Positions 52,873 to 61,796 of a stretch of DNA of 64,000 nucleotides are shown here, piece by piece (positions within the stretch are counted from its first letter, which is position 1; each line of letters begins with the position of its first letter). The position numbers and the translations under genes are program-made. The notes beneath the pieces are model-generated. The model did not search any database and was not told the origin of the DNA. It saw nothing but the letters and a program-made list of their open reading frames with translations. This DNA is from Photobacterium frigidiphilum (GTDB lineage Bacteria; Pseudomonadota; Gammaproteobacteria; Enterobacterales; Vibrionaceae), in NCBI RefSeq assembly GCF_003025615.1, contig NZ_PYMJ01000012.1, forward strand, positions 62,001 through 126,000, given 5' to 3'.

Positions 52873-53184
52873 TTAAGCGCTGATGCCAGTGATTTTGACT
52901 TCAGTGAACCACTGACGGTGGCCCATTTGCTTACGAGAATGCTTACGACGACGGAACTTAACGACTTTAATCTTATCGCCACGACCGTGCGTTACAACTT
53001 CAGCAGTTACTTTACCACCAGTTACGAATGGTGCACCAACTGTTACTTCTTCACCGTTAGCAACTAAAAGAACGCAATCAAACTCAACGTTTGCGCCAGT
53101 TTCAGCTTCTAGTTTTTCCAAGCGCAAGGTTTGACCTTCGCTTACTCGGTGTTGCTTACCACCACTTTGGAAAACAGCGTACAT
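52873..53184 (-). CDS. rplU: 50S ribosomal protein L21
   Basis: L21 binds 23S rRNA in the 50S subunit. The 103 residues begin [20 protein letters not shown] and include [23 protein letters not shown], matching E. coli in length and sequence. GGAG precedes the ATG. It is divergent from ispB, with the promoters in the 278-bp gap, as in E. coli. Confidence 0.98.
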   Translation of the reverse strand: MYAVFQSGGKQHRVSEGQTLRLEKLEAETGANVEFDCVLLVANGEEVTVGAPFVTGGKVTAEVVTHGRGDKIKVVKFRRRKHSRKQMGHRQWFTEVKITGISA

Positions 53185-53462
53185 GTCTTACTCCGCTTCT
53201 CCGCATAGGCCATTTGCCACGTAAATTTTGGGCAATGGGTATGCGCTTAATCTTGTCATCAATAGGGCGCGAATGTTACGTGAAAATGACGCTTCTGGCA
53301 ACCCATTAAAGAAAGAAAATTGGTGGAAAGGTGTTCAATAATTTAAGCAGTCTCATTCTGATTAATCGGGGTTATGAATAAAGATATAATTTAGTGTAAG
53401 ATTCCATAACTGTTTTGAATAATTCTCCGCCTTAAGCGGCCAACAATTTTGCTGGATGTATA

Positions 53463-54434
53463 ATGGATTTTAAAGCTATCCAAGCGCTCACCGCCAACGA
53501 TATGGCGGGAGTTGACGCGAAGATACAAGCACAACTGAACTCAGATGTAGCTCTTATTAATCAACTAGGCTTTTACATTGTAAGCGGTGGTGGCAAACGC
53601 TTACGTCCGATGCTTGTCGTTCTTGCCGCTCGTGCTTTGGGCTACCAGGGAGACAAACACATAACGGCTGCTGCATTTGTAGAATTTATTCATACTGCAA
53701 CATTGTTACATGACGACGTTGTTGATGAATCTGACATGCGCCGTGGTAAAGATACAGCCAATGCTGCATTTGGCAATGCAGCTAGTGTTCTTGTCGGGGA
53801 TTACATTTATACCCGTTCATTTCAGATGATGACGAGCCTAAGATCATTAAAGATCCTCGACGTCATGAGTGAAGCAACAAATGTGATCGCTGAAGGCGAA
53901 GTTCAGCAGCTAATGAACTGCAATGATCCTAATACGACTGAAGATAACTATATGCAGGTTATCTACTCTAAAACGGCTCGCCTTTTTGAAGCTGCAACTC
54001 AGATTTCTGCGATTATCACAGAATCCTCGACTGAAGTTGAAGTTGCGCTACAAGACTATGGCCGTTACCTCGGCACTGCTTTTCAGCTCATTGATGATGT
54101 GTTGGATTATGTCGCAGATGGCAAGGAAATGGGTAAAAACGTGGGTGATGACCTTTCCGAAGGTAAACCGACACTTCCACTGCTACATGCTATGCATAAT
54201 GGTAATGAAGCGCAGTCAGCCATGATTCGTGAAGCGATTGAAAAATCCAACGGTATGGACAAACTAAACGATATTCTGGCCGCCATGCGCGAAGCTGGCT
54301 CTTTGGACTACACTCAGCAACGCGCGGAAGAAGAAGCAGAAAAAGCAATCGCAGCACTAGTCCCCATTGCTGAGTCTGATTACAAAGAAGCGTTGATCCA
54401 ACTTGCTCATTTAGCGGTTAAACGTACAAAGTAA
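53463..54434 (+). CDS. ispB: Octaprenyl diphosphate synthase IspB
   Basis: IspB makes the C40 side chain of ubiquinone and menaquinone by adding isopentenyl units to farnesyl diphosphate. The 323 residues (E. coli 323) contain the first aspartate-rich motif DDVVDESD (D84, D85, D88) and the second DDVLD at about 211-215, followed by GKNVGDDLSEGKPTLP. The gene is divergent from rplU and followed by a terminator. Confidence 0.96.
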   Translation: MDFKAIQALTANDMAGVDAKIQAQLNSDVALINQLGFYIVSGGGKRLRPMLVVLAARALGYQGDKHITAAAFVEFIHTATLLHDDVVDESDMRRGKDTANAAFGNAASVLVGDYIYTRSFQMMTSLRSLKILDVMSEATNVIAEGEVQQLMNCNDPNTTEDNYMQVIYSKTARLFEAATQISAIITESSTEVEVALQDYGRYLGTAFQLIDDVLDYVADGKEMGKNVGDDLSEGKPTLPLLHAMHNGNEAQSAMIREAIEKSNGMDKLNDILAAMREAGSLDYTQQRAEEEAEKAIAALVPIAESDYKEALIQLAHLAVKRTK

Positions 54435-54449
54435 AATAGATATTTAGAT

Positions 54450-54476
54450 AAAAGCCTGCCTCGTGCAGGCTTTTTT
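54450..54476 (+). terminator. ispB terminator
   Basis: AAAGCCTGC and GCAGGCTTT pair around CTCGT, ending in T residues, 16 bp after the stop codon. Confidence 0.93.
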
Positions 54477-54578
54477 ATGTCTCGATGATCTTTACCGTGA
54501 TCTATATGCCTACAGCGGATCGTACCTATACTTGAATGAACGAAGGCCGCTTTAGCATGCAAAGTAACAGGAGGCGTT

Positions 54579-54770
54579 ATGCAAATTAAAGATCTAAAGC
54601 AGGGAATGTGGATCGAATGCCAGCAGGGGGTGGCTGAAATCATTTCAATTGATCAAGCGCATAACTCAGTGATCATTGAAAACAGAGACGATCATACTCG
54701 CAATACCATAAAATGCGATGACATTACCGATCAACCGCAACTTCATACTGGTTGTGACAGTTACTATTAA
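54579..54770 (+). CDS. Small conserved-looking protein of unknown function
   Basis: This 63-residue gene has a perfect AGGAGG four bases before its ATG and its own downstream terminator, so it is probably real. It begins MQIKDLKQGMWIECQQGVAEI and looks like a short beta-rich, KOW/SH3-like strand arrangement (GMWIEC, AEIISID, SVIIENRDD). Two cysteines are at residues 14 and 45, with a third near the C-terminus (TGCDSYY). No family was recognised. It stands alone between ispB and mdh. Confidence 0.7.
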   Translation: MQIKDLKQGMWIECQQGVAEIISIDQAHNSVIIENRDDHTRNTIKCDDITDQPQLHTGCDSYY

Positions 54771-54815
54771 TGAAGCTAGTCATTAAATAAATGTACATTA
54801 CAAATCTTAATGCAT

Positions 54816-54846
54816 AAAAAAAGCGGCATACATAATGCCGCTTTTT
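54816..54846. terminator. Bidirectional terminator
   Basis: AAAAAGCGGCAT and ATGCCGCTTTTT pair perfectly around ACATA, with A- and T-runs on the two sides. It serves the small gene and mdh from opposite strands. Confidence 0.92.
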
Positions 54847-54867
54847 GATGAACGTTATATGTCGCTA

Positions 54868-55806
54868 CTATTTAGCAGCAAACTCTTCACCTAGTGTAAT
54901 ATCTGAAGTCAGGGTATCTAGCATGTTATTTAGTGCTTCTTGTTCAAAAGTACTTAACTTGCCGTAATCCATCACTTCTTCTATACCTTCTTTGCCTAAA
55001 ATAACTGGCTGTGCAAAGAAACGTGCATGCTTACCGTCACCTTCAACATAAGCACACTCAACAATACCTTGCTCGCCTTGTAGGGCGCGAACAAGTGAAA
55101 GACCAAAGCGATAAGCCGCTTGACCCATAGACAGTGTTGCAGAACCACCACCCGCTTTAGCTTCTACTACTTCAGTACCTGCATTTTGAATGCGTGGCGT
55201 TAATGCTTTAATTTCTTCGTCAGAAAACTCAACACCTTCAACTTGAGACAATAAAGGTAGAATAGTCACACCTGAGTGACCACCGATGACTGGCACTTGA
55301 ATGTCACTTGGGGTTTTGCCTTTTAATTCAGCAACAAATGTTTCTGAACGAATAATATCAAGTGTTGTGATACCAAATAAACGACGCTTGTCGTATACAC
55401 CTGCTTTTTTCAATACATCAGCAGCAATCGCCACCGTCGTATTTACAGGGTTCGTAATAATACCTACGCATGCTTTAGGGCATACAACAGCAATTTTTTC
55501 AGCTAAAGATTTAATGATACCAGCGTTTACATTGAAAAGATCAGAGCGATCCATTCCAGGTTTACGTGCAACACCAGCAGAGATTAATACAACATCAGCA
55601 CCTTCCAGTGCAGGCGTTGGATCGACACCACCATAACCCTTAATAGAAACAGGAGTTGGGATATGGCTAAGATCAGCCGCAACACCAGGAGTTACTGGAG
55701 CAATATCATATAGCGCAAGATCAGAACCTGCAGGTAAGCCGTTTTTCAACAGTAAAGCCAATGCCTGGCCAATACCACCTGCAGCACCAATTACAGCAAC
55801 TTTCAT
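54868..55806 (-). CDS. mdh: Malate dehydrogenase
   Basis: Mdh interconverts malate and oxaloacetate with NAD+ in the TCA cycle. The 312 residues (E. coli 312) begin [20 protein letters not shown], the Rossmann motif, and include [19 protein letters not shown] with substrate arginines and the catalytic His in [23 protein letters not shown] precedes the ATG. It is divergent from argR, as in E. coli and vibrios. Confidence 0.98.
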   Translation of the reverse strand: MKVAVIGAAGGIGQALALLLKNGLPAGSDLALYDIAPVTPGVAADLSHIPTPVSIKGYGGVDPTPALEGADVVLISAGVARKPGMDRSDLFNVNAGIIKSLAEKIAVVCPKACVGIITNPVNTTVAIAADVLKKAGVYDKRRLFGITTLDIIRSETFVAELKGKTPSDIQVPVIGGHSGVTILPLLSQVEGVEFSDEEIKALTPRIQNAGTEVVEAKAGGGSATLSMGQAAYRFGLSLVRALQGEQGIVECAYVEGDGKHARFFAQPVILGKEGIEEVMDYGKLSTFEQEALNNMLDTLTSDITLGEEFAAK

Positions 55807-56158
55807 TTTCGTTCTCCTTTACGATAGAAGTATAATTTCAGACCTGCTAAAGACGTTATAGCAAGCAATTGTTAAATACAATCGAACACAATCAGCTTTG
55901 CGAAGTGACGCATCCTCATCATAAAGTGAGCTTACTGCGTGCGACAAGGAAAAGAATGAATGGATGGCACTTACACCACAAAATTGATTCATCGCAACAA
56001 ACAACAATACTGCATAACAGATCAAATAAGTTGTATGAAAAGACATTGACCGAGCCTATAACAGTGATTGAAACGTCAGTTTCAATGAACACTGTTTGCT
56101 ACTAACCAATAGGTTATGCAAAAATACGTCACCTCGTCCCTGTACATAAAATTTACTT
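55807..56158. other. Divergent mdh/argR intergenic region
   Basis: About 350 bp without a gene; the frames seen across it have no coding signal. Imperfect ARG-box-like sequences (GAAATTCA near 56163, TTGATTCAT near 55985) are present but too degenerate to call. Both promoters should lie here. Confidence 0.4.
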
Positions 56159-56629
56159 ATGCGAAATTCAGATAAACAAGAACGCTTAATTAAAGCATTC
56201 AAATCTATTCTAAAAGAAGAAAAGTTCAGCTCCCAAGGTGAAATTGTTGATGCCTTGAAAGCTCAGGGGTTCGACAACATCAACCAATCCAAGGTCTCCC
56301 GCATGCTGACCAAGTTCGGTGCTGTCCGTACTCGTAATGCAAAAATGGAGATGGTCTATTGTTTACCAATTGAACTAGGTGTGCCGACTACTACAAGTCC
56401 TTTAAAGGAACTCGTAATGGAAGTGGGTCATAATAGCGCCCTAGTTGTCATTCATACCGGTCCTGGTGCCGCACAAGTTATCGCTCGCTTACTGGATTCA
56501 TTAGGTAAAGCAGAAGGTATCCTTGGTGTTGTTGCTGGTGATGATACAATTTTCATTACCCCAACCAACACAACAACAACAGAAGAGCTCTTTAATTCTG
56601 TGTGTGACCTTTTCGATTACAGCATCTAA
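56159..56629 (+). CDS. argR: Arginine repressor ArgR
   Basis: ArgR is a hexameric, arginine-dependent repressor of arginine biosynthesis. The 156 residues (same as E. coli) begin [20 protein letters not shown]. The winged helix includes [17 protein letters not shown] and the C-terminal arginine-binding domain has [15 protein letters not shown] and GDDTIF. No strong SD is visible, so the start is set by alignment. It is followed by a terminator hairpin. Confidence 0.97.
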   Translation: MRNSDKQERLIKAFKSILKEEKFSSQGEIVDALKAQGFDNINQSKVSRMLTKFGAVRTRNAKMEMVYCLPIELGVPTTTSPLKELVMEVGHNSALVVIHTGPGAAQVIARLLDSLGKAEGILGVVAGDDTIFITPTNTTTTEELFNSVCDLFDYSI

Positions 56630-56636
56630 TCAAAAA

Positions 56637-56660
56637 TTGGGGGCTTTCGGCCCCCATTAA
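56637..56660 (+). terminator. argR terminator-like hairpin
   Basis: TGGGGGC and GCCCCCA pair around TTTCG, with a short T-rich tail, just after argR. Confidence 0.75.
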
Positions 56661-56805
56661 ATGAGATAAAGCTCACAATCAAGAAAACTTATCCCCCCTA
56701 GCTAAAAACCTCACCAACCAATTGATAAAAAAGACAAATAACAATAAACAGTCAACTATCCCTCACCTTTTTATCAAACATTTGGTACATCTTTGTTAAC
56801 ACAGT

Positions 56806-56835
56806 TTTAAATACTTCCATCAATTTTGCTATTAT
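56806..56835 (+). promoter_or_regulatory. Probable promoter of the TAXI-TRAP operon
   Basis: TATTAT at 56830-56835 is preceded by TGC (extended -10). TTTAAA lies 18 bp upstream as a weak -35. The predicted start is about 56842. Confidence 0.5.
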
Positions 56836-56863
56836 CTGGTTGATTTACTTCCGCAAGGATGCC

Positions 56864-56879
56864 TTTCCATCGATGGAAA
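56864..56879. promoter_or_regulatory. 16-bp perfect palindrome, possible operator
   Basis: TTTCCATCGATGGAAA is an uninterrupted 16-bp palindrome about 20 bp downstream of the predicted transcription start and 44 bp before the TAXI gene. This is a position where a repressor could block transcription. Confidence 0.5.
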
Positions 56880-56922
56880 ACATTTCCTAAATGGAGATAA
56901 CTACAATCAATAAGGGACAAGC

Positions 56923-57894
56923 ATGGCATTTAAAAAATTACTACAAATGAGTGCACTAGCAGGCGTTGTAATGACAGCAGGCATGGCGAACGCTCAAGAA
57001 TTTGTAACCATTGGTACTGGTTCTGTTACGGGTGTTTATTACCCAACAGGCGGTGCGATTTGTAAACTCGTCAATAAAAGCAGCAAAGAGCACAATGTTC
57101 GTTGTTCTGTAGAATCAACTGGTGGTTCTATCTATAACGTCAATACTATGCGTGCTGGCGAATTAGATTTTGGTATTGTTCAATCAGATTGGCAGTACCA
57201 CGGCTATAACGGTACAAGTAAATTTGAAAAGCAAGGTCCGTACAAAAAGTTACGTGCTGTATTCTCATTACATACAGAACCTTTTAACATCATCGCTCGT
57301 ACTGATGCCAGTATTAATAGCGTTGAAGATTTGAAAGGTAAACGCGTAAATATTGGTAATCCAGGTTCAGGTGACCGTGCAACAATGGGGGTTGTAATGG
57401 ACGCTCTAGGTTGGACTAACGCTGACTTTAAACTCACGTCAGAATTAAAAGGTTCTGAACGCTCACAAGCACTTTGTGACAATAAAATTGACGCCTTCGT
57501 CTATGTTGTTGGTCACCCAAACGGTTCAATCAAAGAAGCAACAACATCTTGTGATGCGAAGCTAATACCTGCAACTGGCGCCAAAATTGAAAAAATTGTT
57601 GCTGATAACCCGTACTACACAGCAACAACAGTACCTGGTGGCATGTATAAAGGCTCAAACGAAGATGTAAACAGCTTCGGTGTGGCAGCTACTATGGTTT
57701 CTACAACAGATGTTTCTGATGAAATCGTTTACGAAGTAGTAAAAGCCGTATTTGAAAATTTCAGCACCTTCAAACGTCTACACCCAGCATTTGCTAACTT
57801 GAAGAAAGAAGACATGATCAAAAATGGTCTATCTATCCCTCTTCATCCTGGTGCAATCCGCTACTACAAAGAAGCTGGTCTTCTTACAAAATAA
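56923..57894 (+). CDS. TAXI-type TRAP transporter substrate-binding protein
   Basis: This is the periplasmic solute receptor of a TRAP transporter of the TAXI family. The 323-residue precursor has a signal peptide (MAFKKLLQMSALAGVVMTAG, cleaved after about MANA). The family-typical TIGTGSVTGVYYPTGGAICK and NPGSGDRATMGVVMDALG blocks follow. AAGGGACAAGC precedes the ATG. It is the first gene of a receptor-permease-UspA operon. The substrate is unknown; glutamate/glutamine and other acids have been reported for some members. Confidence 0.92.
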   Translation: MAFKKLLQMSALAGVVMTAGMANAQEFVTIGTGSVTGVYYPTGGAICKLVNKSSKEHNVRCSVESTGGSIYNVNTMRAGELDFGIVQSDWQYHGYNGTSKFEKQGPYKKLRAVFSLHTEPFNIIARTDASINSVEDLKGKRVNIGNPGSGDRATMGVVMDALGWTNADFKLTSELKGSERSQALCDNKIDAFVYVVGHPNGSIKEATTSCDAKLIPATGAKIEKIVADNPYYTATTVPGGMYKGSNEDVNSFGVAATMVSTTDVSDEIVYEVVKAVFENFSTFKRLHPAFANLKKEDMIKNGLSIPLHPGAIRYYKEAGLLTK

Positions 57895-57932
57895 TCAAGA
57901 TTGACTACATTTAAGAGGCACTTCGTTGCCCC

Positions 57933-57956
57933 CATGCGCCGCGATTGCGGCGCATG
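57933..57956 (+). terminator. Intercistronic hairpin after the TAXI gene
   Basis: CATGCGCCGC and GCGGCGCATG form a very stable 10-bp stem around GATT. Little T follows, so it probably attenuates or protects mRNA so that more receptor than permease is made. Confidence 0.6.
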
Positions 57957-58000
57957 TTATTTAACATGCCCATAAAAAATCATAAAAAACAGGATGCTGC

Positions 58001-60577
58001 ATGACGAAAACAACAGACACGTCACCAGATGTTCAAGACATGGTGGCACAAGCAGATACTGGTGCACGAAACCCCGCTGGTATTGCTGGGCGTATTTTAT
58101 GGTTAGTTCCACTGTGTTGGTCACTATTCCAATTATGGTACGCATCACCGCTCCCATTTATTTTTAACTTTGGCATCCTTAACGATACCGAAGCGCGTTC
58201 AGTACACCTCTCTTTTGCTATTTTTCTTGCGTTTACTGCTTACCCTGCTCTAAAAAACTCGCCACGCGATCATATTCCAGTCGTTGATTGGATCCTGGCG
58301 TTAGCGGGCAGTTTTGCCGCTGGTTATATCTACATTTTCTATACCAGCCTCGCTGAACGTTCAGGCGCTCCTACTCAAATAGATATTGTGGTTGCAGTAA
58401 TGGGTATGATCCTGTTACTTGAAGCTACTCGCCGTGCGCTAGGCCCACCTCTGATGGTTGTCGCAGCAGTCTTCTTGCTGTACACCTTTGGTGGTCCACA
58501 TATGCCAGATGTTATTGCACATAAAGGGGCTAGTCTAAATAAGGCAATGTCTCATTTGTGGCTAACTACAGAAGGGGTATTTGGTGTTGCACTTGGCGTA
58601 TCAACCTCTTTCGTTTTCTTATTTGTATTATTTGGTGCAATGCTAGAGCGAGCAGGGGCTGGCGCTTATTTCATTAAAGTCGCGTTTTCTTTATTAGGCC
58701 ATATGCGTGGTGGCCCAGCAAAAGCCGCCGTTGTTGCATCAGGTTTATCAGGATTAGTATCAGGCTCATCGATCGCGAACGTTGTTACCACCGGTACCTT
58801 TACAATCCCATTGATGAAGCGCGTCGGATTCTCTGGCGAAAAAGCCGGTGCCGTTGAAGTAGCAGCGTCGACTAATGGTCAGCTTACTCCACCAATCATG
58901 GGTGCAGCGGCATTCTTAATGGTTGAGTATGTCGGTATTTCTTATGTAGAAGTTATTAAAGCTGCAATTTTACCTGCATTAATTTCGTATATTGCTTTGC
59001 TATACATTGTTCACCTTGAAGCCTGTAAAGCAGGTATGACAGGGCTACCACGTCGTTATAAGCCAACCATGGCGCAAAGCTTACTATCCTTTGTGGTCAC
59101 GATACTGGGTCTGATTGTGATCAGCGGGGCAGTTTATTACGGTATCGGCTGGACAAAAGATGTGTTCGGTGCGGCTGCAACCCCAATGATTGCTGTGGCT
59201 ATTTTAGTTGCCTATATTGCTTTGATAAAAGTCTCTGCTAGCTATCAAGATCATACGATGGAAAACCCAGATGAAGAACTGACAGAGGTACCGGAACCAG
59301 GTCCCACCATCAAGTCTGGTTTGTATTTCTTATTGCCTATCGTGGTACTGGTTTGGTGCTTAACCGTTGAACGCTTTTCTCCTGGTCTTTCGGCATTTTG
59401 GGCAACCATCTTTATGGTTTTCATTTTATTAACACAGCGCCCATTATTGGCACTGTTTAATAAAGAGAAAACACTCACCGATGCCGCACGCGAAGGGGCT
59501 AATGATCTCATCGAAAGCCTTGTTTCTGGTGGTAGAAACATGATCGGTATCGGTGTCGCAACAGCAGCTGCTGGTGTCGTGGTAGGCGTAGTAACACTAA
59601 CGGGTATCGGCTTGGTAATGACTGATTTTGTCGAGTTCATTTCAGGCGGAAACATCATGCTAATGCTGCTATTTACGGCAATTATTAGCTTAATATTAGG
59701 GATGGGACTGCCAACAACCGCGAACTACATTGTGGTATCAACGCTAATGGCACCCGTTATTGTGACGCTTGGGGCACAAAGCGGGCTCATTATCCCGTTA
59801 ATTGCAGTGCACCTATTCGTATTCTATTTTGGTATTCTTGCCGACGATACGCCACCTGTAGGTCTTGCCGCCTTTGCTGCAGCAGCAATTGCAAAATCTG
59901 ACCCCATAAGAACGGGTATTCAAGGCTTTACCTACGATATTCGAACGGCAATTTTGCCCTTTATGTTTATCTTCAACACGCAATTATTGTTGATCGACAT
60001 TGATTCCTGGTGGCACTTAACCCTTACTATCGTATCAGCCGTTATAGCAATGTTAACCTTCTCAGCTGCGACACAAGGTTGGTGGTTTACCAAAACAAAA
60101 TGGTGGGAAGTCGCATTACTCCTCTTAATTACCTTCTCATTATTCCGCCCTGGTTATTGGTGGGATATGGTCTACGATGCCAAGCATGAAATGCCAGGTA
60201 CATTGATCGTAGACGCTGCAGATAAGTTAGCGGTTGGCCAGCCCCTTGAATTACAAGTCAGTGGTGAGAACCTAGAAGGTAAATATATTACTAAGCATGT
60301 ACTGCTACCATTTGATGAAGATGCTATTGATCCCAATGATCGCATTGCATCAACTGGGCTGATGCTGCGTCAAGACGGTGAAAAAATGATTGTTGATATG
60401 ATCGAATTTGGTAGCCCTGCAGAAGCTGCAGGTATCGACTTTGATTGGGAAATCACAAAAGTGAGCCTTCCAGCAGTCAGACCAATGAAAGAATGGGTTT
60501 TTGTTCCCACTTTACTTCTCTTAGGTGCTTTAGGATGGAACCAACGCCGACGAGCAAAAGCTGAATTGACAAAATAA
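58001..60577 (+). CDS. TRAP transporter permease, fused 4TM-12TM (TAXI type)
   Basis: This is the membrane component of a TAXI-TRAP importer, an 858-residue fusion of the small (DctQ-like) and large (DctM-like) permease subunits. Membrane segments run from the N-terminal LVPLCWSLFQLWYA to about residue 720. The conserved DctM blocks GLVSGSSIANVVTTGTFTIPLMKR and VVASTNGQLTPPIMGAAAFLM are present, here quoted in part, and a later GMGLPTTANY is seen. A soluble C-terminal region of about 130 residues (DUF3394-like) precedes a last helix. It lies 106 bp after the receptor gene. Confidence 0.92.
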   Translation: MTKTTDTSPDVQDMVAQADTGARNPAGIAGRILWLVPLCWSLFQLWYASPLPFIFNFGILNDTEARSVHLSFAIFLAFTAYPALKNSPRDHIPVVDWILALAGSFAAGYIYIFYTSLAERSGAPTQIDIVVAVMGMILLLEATRRALGPPLMVVAAVFLLYTFGGPHMPDVIAHKGASLNKAMSHLWLTTEGVFGVALGVSTSFVFLFVLFGAMLERAGAGAYFIKVAFSLLGHMRGGPAKAAVVASGLSGLVSGSSIANVVTTGTFTIPLMKRVGFSGEKAGAVEVAASTNGQLTPPIMGAAAFLMVEYVGISYVEVIKAAILPALISYIALLYIVHLEACKAGMTGLPRRYKPTMAQSLLSFVVTILGLIVISGAVYYGIGWTKDVFGAAATPMIAVAILVAYIALIKVSASYQDHTMENPDEELTEVPEPGPTIKSGLYFLLPIVVLVWCLTVERFSPGLSAFWATIFMVFILLTQRPLLALFNKEKTLTDAAREGANDLIESLVSGGRNMIGIGVATAAAGVVVGVVTLTGIGLVMTDFVEFISGGNIMLMLLFTAIISLILGMGLPTTANYIVVSTLMAPVIVTLGAQSGLIIPLIAVHLFVFYFGILADDTPPVGLAAFAAAAIAKSDPIRTGIQGFTYDIRTAILPFMFIFNTQLLLIDIDSWWHLTLTIVSAVIAMLTFSAATQGWWFTKTKWWEVALLLLITFSLFRPGYWWDMVYDAKHEMPGTLIVDAADKLAVGQPLELQVSGENLEGKYITKHVLLPFDEDAIDPNDRIASTGLMLRQDGEKMIVDMIEFGSPAEAAGIDFDWEITKVSLPAVRPMKEWVFVPTLLLLGALGWNQRRRAKAELTK

Positions 60578-60598
60578 CGACTCAGCATAACAGTCTAA

Positions 60599-60630
60599 GC
60601 TCTAAAGGGAGTATCCATTTCCTTTAGAGC
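60599..60630 (+). other. Hairpin between permease and uspA
   Basis: GCTCTAAAGG (60599-60608) and CCTTTAGAGC (60621-60630) pair perfectly across a 12-nt loop. It resembles the preceding intercistronic hairpin in position and has no T tract. Likely mRNA stability or processing. Confidence 0.55.
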
Positions 60631-60652
60631 CCATACAATTATAGAGAATAAT

Positions 60653-61099
60653 ATGTATAAGCAAATTTTGGTTCCTGTTGATCTAAATGAAAAAGGTTTT
60701 GCAGACAAGGCGGTTGAGTTGGCGGTTTGGCATGCAAAACAATCTAACGCGACGATTCATTTATTGAATGTATTACCCGGTATTCACATGTCGTTGGTAT
60801 CGAGCTACTTCCCCAAAGATGCTGCTCGTAAAATGATGCAAGATACTCAAAATCAACTCAAAGTATTTGCAGAACAATATATCCCTGCTGAAGTATTACA
60901 TCATCAGCATGTTTGTGAAGGCAAAACCTGGACAACGATTCTTGAGTATTCAGAGAAAATTGGTGCCGACCTCATCATCATGCCAAGCCATAAACGCTCG
61001 AAAATCGATCGCGTAATGCTCGGCTCTGTCGCTTCAAAAGTCGTCGAAAATTCACCAATTAATGTCTTGGTATTAAAGCCGCAGGCTCACCTTAAATAA
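60653..61099 (+). CDS. UspA-family universal stress protein
   Basis: This 148-residue single-domain universal stress protein has the ATP-binding-type motif GSVASKVVENSPINVLVLK near the C-terminus (G-2x-G-9x-G(S/T)-like) and the N-terminal KQILVPVDLNEKGFADKAV. Usp genes commonly follow TRAP operons; TeaD of Halomonas regulates its TRAP transporter and binds ATP. A similar modulatory role here is inferred. A terminator follows. Confidence 0.9.
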   Translation: MYKQILVPVDLNEKGFADKAVELAVWHAKQSNATIHLLNVLPGIHMSLVSSYFPKDAARKMMQDTQNQLKVFAEQYIPAEVLHHQHVCEGKTWTTILEYSEKIGADLIIMPSHKRSKIDRVMLGSVASKVVENSPINVLVLKPQAHLK

Positions 61100-61116
61100 G
61101 TGGAAACAAGACAAAT

Positions 61117-61142
61117 AAAAAGCCCACAACCTGGGCTTTTTT
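61117..61142. terminator. Bidirectional terminator between uspA and ubiX
   Basis: AAAAAGCCCA and TGGGCTTTTT pair around CAACC, with runs of A and T. It serves uspA and, on the minus strand, ubiX. Confidence 0.9.
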
Positions 61143-61154
61143 CAATAATAAGCG

Positions 61155-61775
61155 CTATTTTTTTCGCTGATCATACCCCCAGCGAGGAACAAGACCTTGC
61201 TCAACGCCTAAATGATCCAGCATTCTTGCGACCATAAAATCAACAAGATCATCGATGGATTCAGGCTGATGATAAAACCCCGGAGCCGCGGGCATTATTG
61301 TCACGCCCATTTTTGATAGCTTCAGCATATTCTCAAGATGAAGAGTGGAAAATGGTGTTTCTCGTACCACCATTAATAACTGACCACGCTCCTTCATAAC
61401 AACATCGGCTGCACGTTCTAACAGATTGTCAGACATACCGTGTGCGACAGATGCTAGCGTGCCAGCAGAGCAAGGGCATATAACCATTTTCTTCGGTGCC
61501 GCAGAGCCTGAAGCTACTGGCGAGAACCAATCGTCTTTACCACACACTGATAATTGACTGGCATCGCACTGTAAATGCTCAACTAAAATCGCTTTTGCAG
61601 CATCAGGGCCAGCAGGTAACTTCAAGCCATGCTCAGTGGCTAGTACCACCCTCGCAGCCGATGAGATCAACAAATACACATGATATTCAGCACCAAGCAA
61701 GCACTCTAATAAACGCAAGCCATAAGGAGCACCAGAAGCGCCAGTCCACGCTAAGGTGATGCGTTTATCTTTCAT
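61155..61775 (-). CDS. ubiX: Flavin prenyltransferase UbiX
   Basis: UbiX makes the prenylated FMN cofactor that UbiD decarboxylases need in ubiquinone synthesis. The 206 residues (E. coli 189) begin with the flavin-binding [20 protein letters not shown] and include [20 protein letters not shown] and [33 protein letters not shown] precedes the ATG. It lies 21 bp downstream of mpl, as part of one transcript. Confidence 0.95.
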   Translation of the reverse strand: MKDKRITLAWTGASGAPYGLRLLECLLGAEYHVYLLISSAARVVLATEHGLKLPAGPDAAKAILVEHLQCDASQLSVCGKDDWFSPVASGSAAPKKMVICPCSAGTLASVAHGMSDNLLERAADVVMKERGQLLMVVRETPFSTLHLENMLKLSKMGVTIMPAAPGFYHQPESIDDLVDFMVARMLDHLGVEQGLVPRWGYDQRKK

Positions 61776-61796
61776 TATTCAAATCCTTAATCACCG

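Noticed and set aside
55301..55636. 111-residue plus-strand frame within mdh
   Set aside because: Antisense to malate dehydrogenase, with no independent signals.
59251..59658. 135-residue minus-strand frame in the TRAP permease
   Set aside because: A Thr/Pro-rich shadow of hydrophobic codons on the other strand.
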